Shown here: positions 5,129 to 5,720 of the stretch, piece by piece | Layout: the number at the start of each line of letters is the position of its first letter | How positions within the stretch are numbered: position 1 is the stretch's first letter | Assembly: GCA_029781465.1 (NCBI GenBank) | Contig: JAKOWQ010000212.1 | Location: 1-5,720 of the forward strand | DNA length: 5,720 nt | From: Pseudomonadota bacterium | GTDB taxonomy: Bacteria > Pseudomonadota > Alphaproteobacteria > Sphingomonadales > Sphingomonadaceae | Reading direction: 5' to 3' | Made by a program: the position numbers and the translations under genes | The notes under the pieces: generated by a model | Told to the model about the DNA's origin: nothing | Database searches by the model: none | The model's input: only the letters and a program-made list of their open reading frames with translations

Positions 5129-5720
5129 TCAGGCGGCTGGCGAATACCAGATCGCCGAAGTGTAGGCGCGTTCCTGTCCCTTGAGCGGGATTTCCGGCGG
5201 CAGGGTGAGCTTGAAGCGGACCTTGTCGAAATCGACCCAGGTCGGGGTGGGGATTTCGAGCACGCGCACATAATAGAACGCGCGCTGGCCAGGATCGAAC
5301 TCGGGATCGCTCCATACGGTTGCCAGCGTGGGCGCGCCGATGGTGTTCTGATAGGTCGCGGTGTTCACATCGACCGTGTCGCCCACCGCTGCCAGCTTGC
5401 CGCCGCTGACCTTGCGGGTCTCGGGGCTCGACCAGACCACGTCGAACACCTTTTCGTGGGCATTGCCGGCCTTGTCGACCCAGCCCTTGACCACCTGTAC
5501 CCGGTCAAGATTGGCACCGATCGGATCCTTGAGCGCGGAAATGATGAAGCTGGGCTTGCCCTTGCCGGCCTTCATCTCGCCGCCCATCGGCACTCCGCGG
5601 GTGTAGCCGGCCTTGACCCAGTCACCCTTGAGATCGGCGGCGGTGAAGTCCCAGCCGCCGAACACCCGCACCACCATGCGCGGGCCGGTGGTGGCATAGA
5701 CCTCGCGCCGCATCATCGCA
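5129..5720 (-). CDS. DUF3604 family protein, C-terminal part (start lies beyond right edge)
   Basis: The last 196 or so residues of a larger protein. The frame is open through base 5720, and the MMRREVYATTGPRM stretch belongs to the interior of the family, so the ATG codons near 5716 are not the true start. Matching family features are RREVYATTGPRMVVRVFGGW (just inside the edge), a central DRVQVVKGWVDKAG segment, a late W-S-D-P-E-F-D-P stretch before FYYVRVLEIPTPTW, and a C-terminus ending ERAYTSAIWYSPAA. DUF3604 proteins are usually about 600 residues. From memory their N-terminal part has a histidine-rich G-D-x-H-x-H-T motif like PHP metal hydrolases and is often exported; none of that is visible here. 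The function of the family is not established. It is the first visible gene of the block, 12 bp ahead of the isomerase gene. Confidence 0.85.
   Translation of the reverse strand, partial: AMMRREVYATTGPRMVVRVFGGWDFTAADLKGDWVKAGYTRGVPMGGEMKAGKGKPSFIISALKDPIGANLDRVQVVKGWVDKAGNAHEKVFDVVWSSPETRKVSGGKLAAVGDTVDVNTATYQNTIGAPTLATVWSDPEFDPGQRAFYYVRVLEIPTPTWVDFDKVRFKLTLPPEIPLKGQERAYTSAIWYSPAA

Overview
The window is GC-rich, tightly packed bacterial chromosome. All seven recognisable genes lie on the minus strand, and the longest gap between them is 60 bp. Base composition, the RibB-with-degenerate-GCHII protein and the DUF3604/HupE neighbourhood point to an alphaproteobacterium, most likely a sphingomonad (Novosphingobium/Sphingomonas type). 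The lineage is inferred from protein resemblance by eye, not from a search. I see no rRNA, tRNA, CRISPR array, insertion sequence or sign of recent transfer.

In transcription order (right to left) there are two blocks. The first runs from the right edge to 1526. It holds the C-terminal part of a DUF3604 protein (5129-5720, its start lies outside), a membrane-anchored parvulin-type peptidyl-prolyl isomerase (4283-5116), a HupE/UreJ-type membrane protein with a signal peptide (3306-4286), an acyltransferase-3 family membrane protein (2341-3309, GTG start) and a crotonase-family enoyl-CoA hydratase/isomerase (1526-2329). The isomerase and HupE genes, and the HupE and acyltransferase genes, each share a 4-bp stop/start overlap (ATGA, GTGA). 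The other two junctions are 12 and 11 bp with good Shine-Dalgarno sequences. The block therefore looks like one translationally coupled transcript. The first three products are predicted to be secreted or membrane proteins and look like a functional unit of unknown role.

The second block is riboflavin biosynthesis. A three-part RibB protein (194-1465) is followed after 5 bp by ribH, lumazine synthase, whose C-terminus runs off the left edge (1-188). RibB supplies 3,4-dihydroxy-2-butanone 4-phosphate and RibH condenses it with the pyrimidine intermediate to give 6,7-dimethyl-8-ribityllumazine, so the two enzymes act in successive steps.

The most interesting feature is this RibB. An Xre-like helix-turn-helix precedes the synthase domain, and a GTP-cyclohydrolase-II-like domain that has lost its zinc cysteines follows it. 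The 60-bp gap in front of the gene holds a perfect 10-bp inverted repeat plus a third copy of the same half-site. The simplest reading is that the enzyme, or a related Xre protein, binds there and controls the rib genes in place of an FMN riboswitch. This is a hypothesis; the sequence shows only the domain fusion and the repeats.
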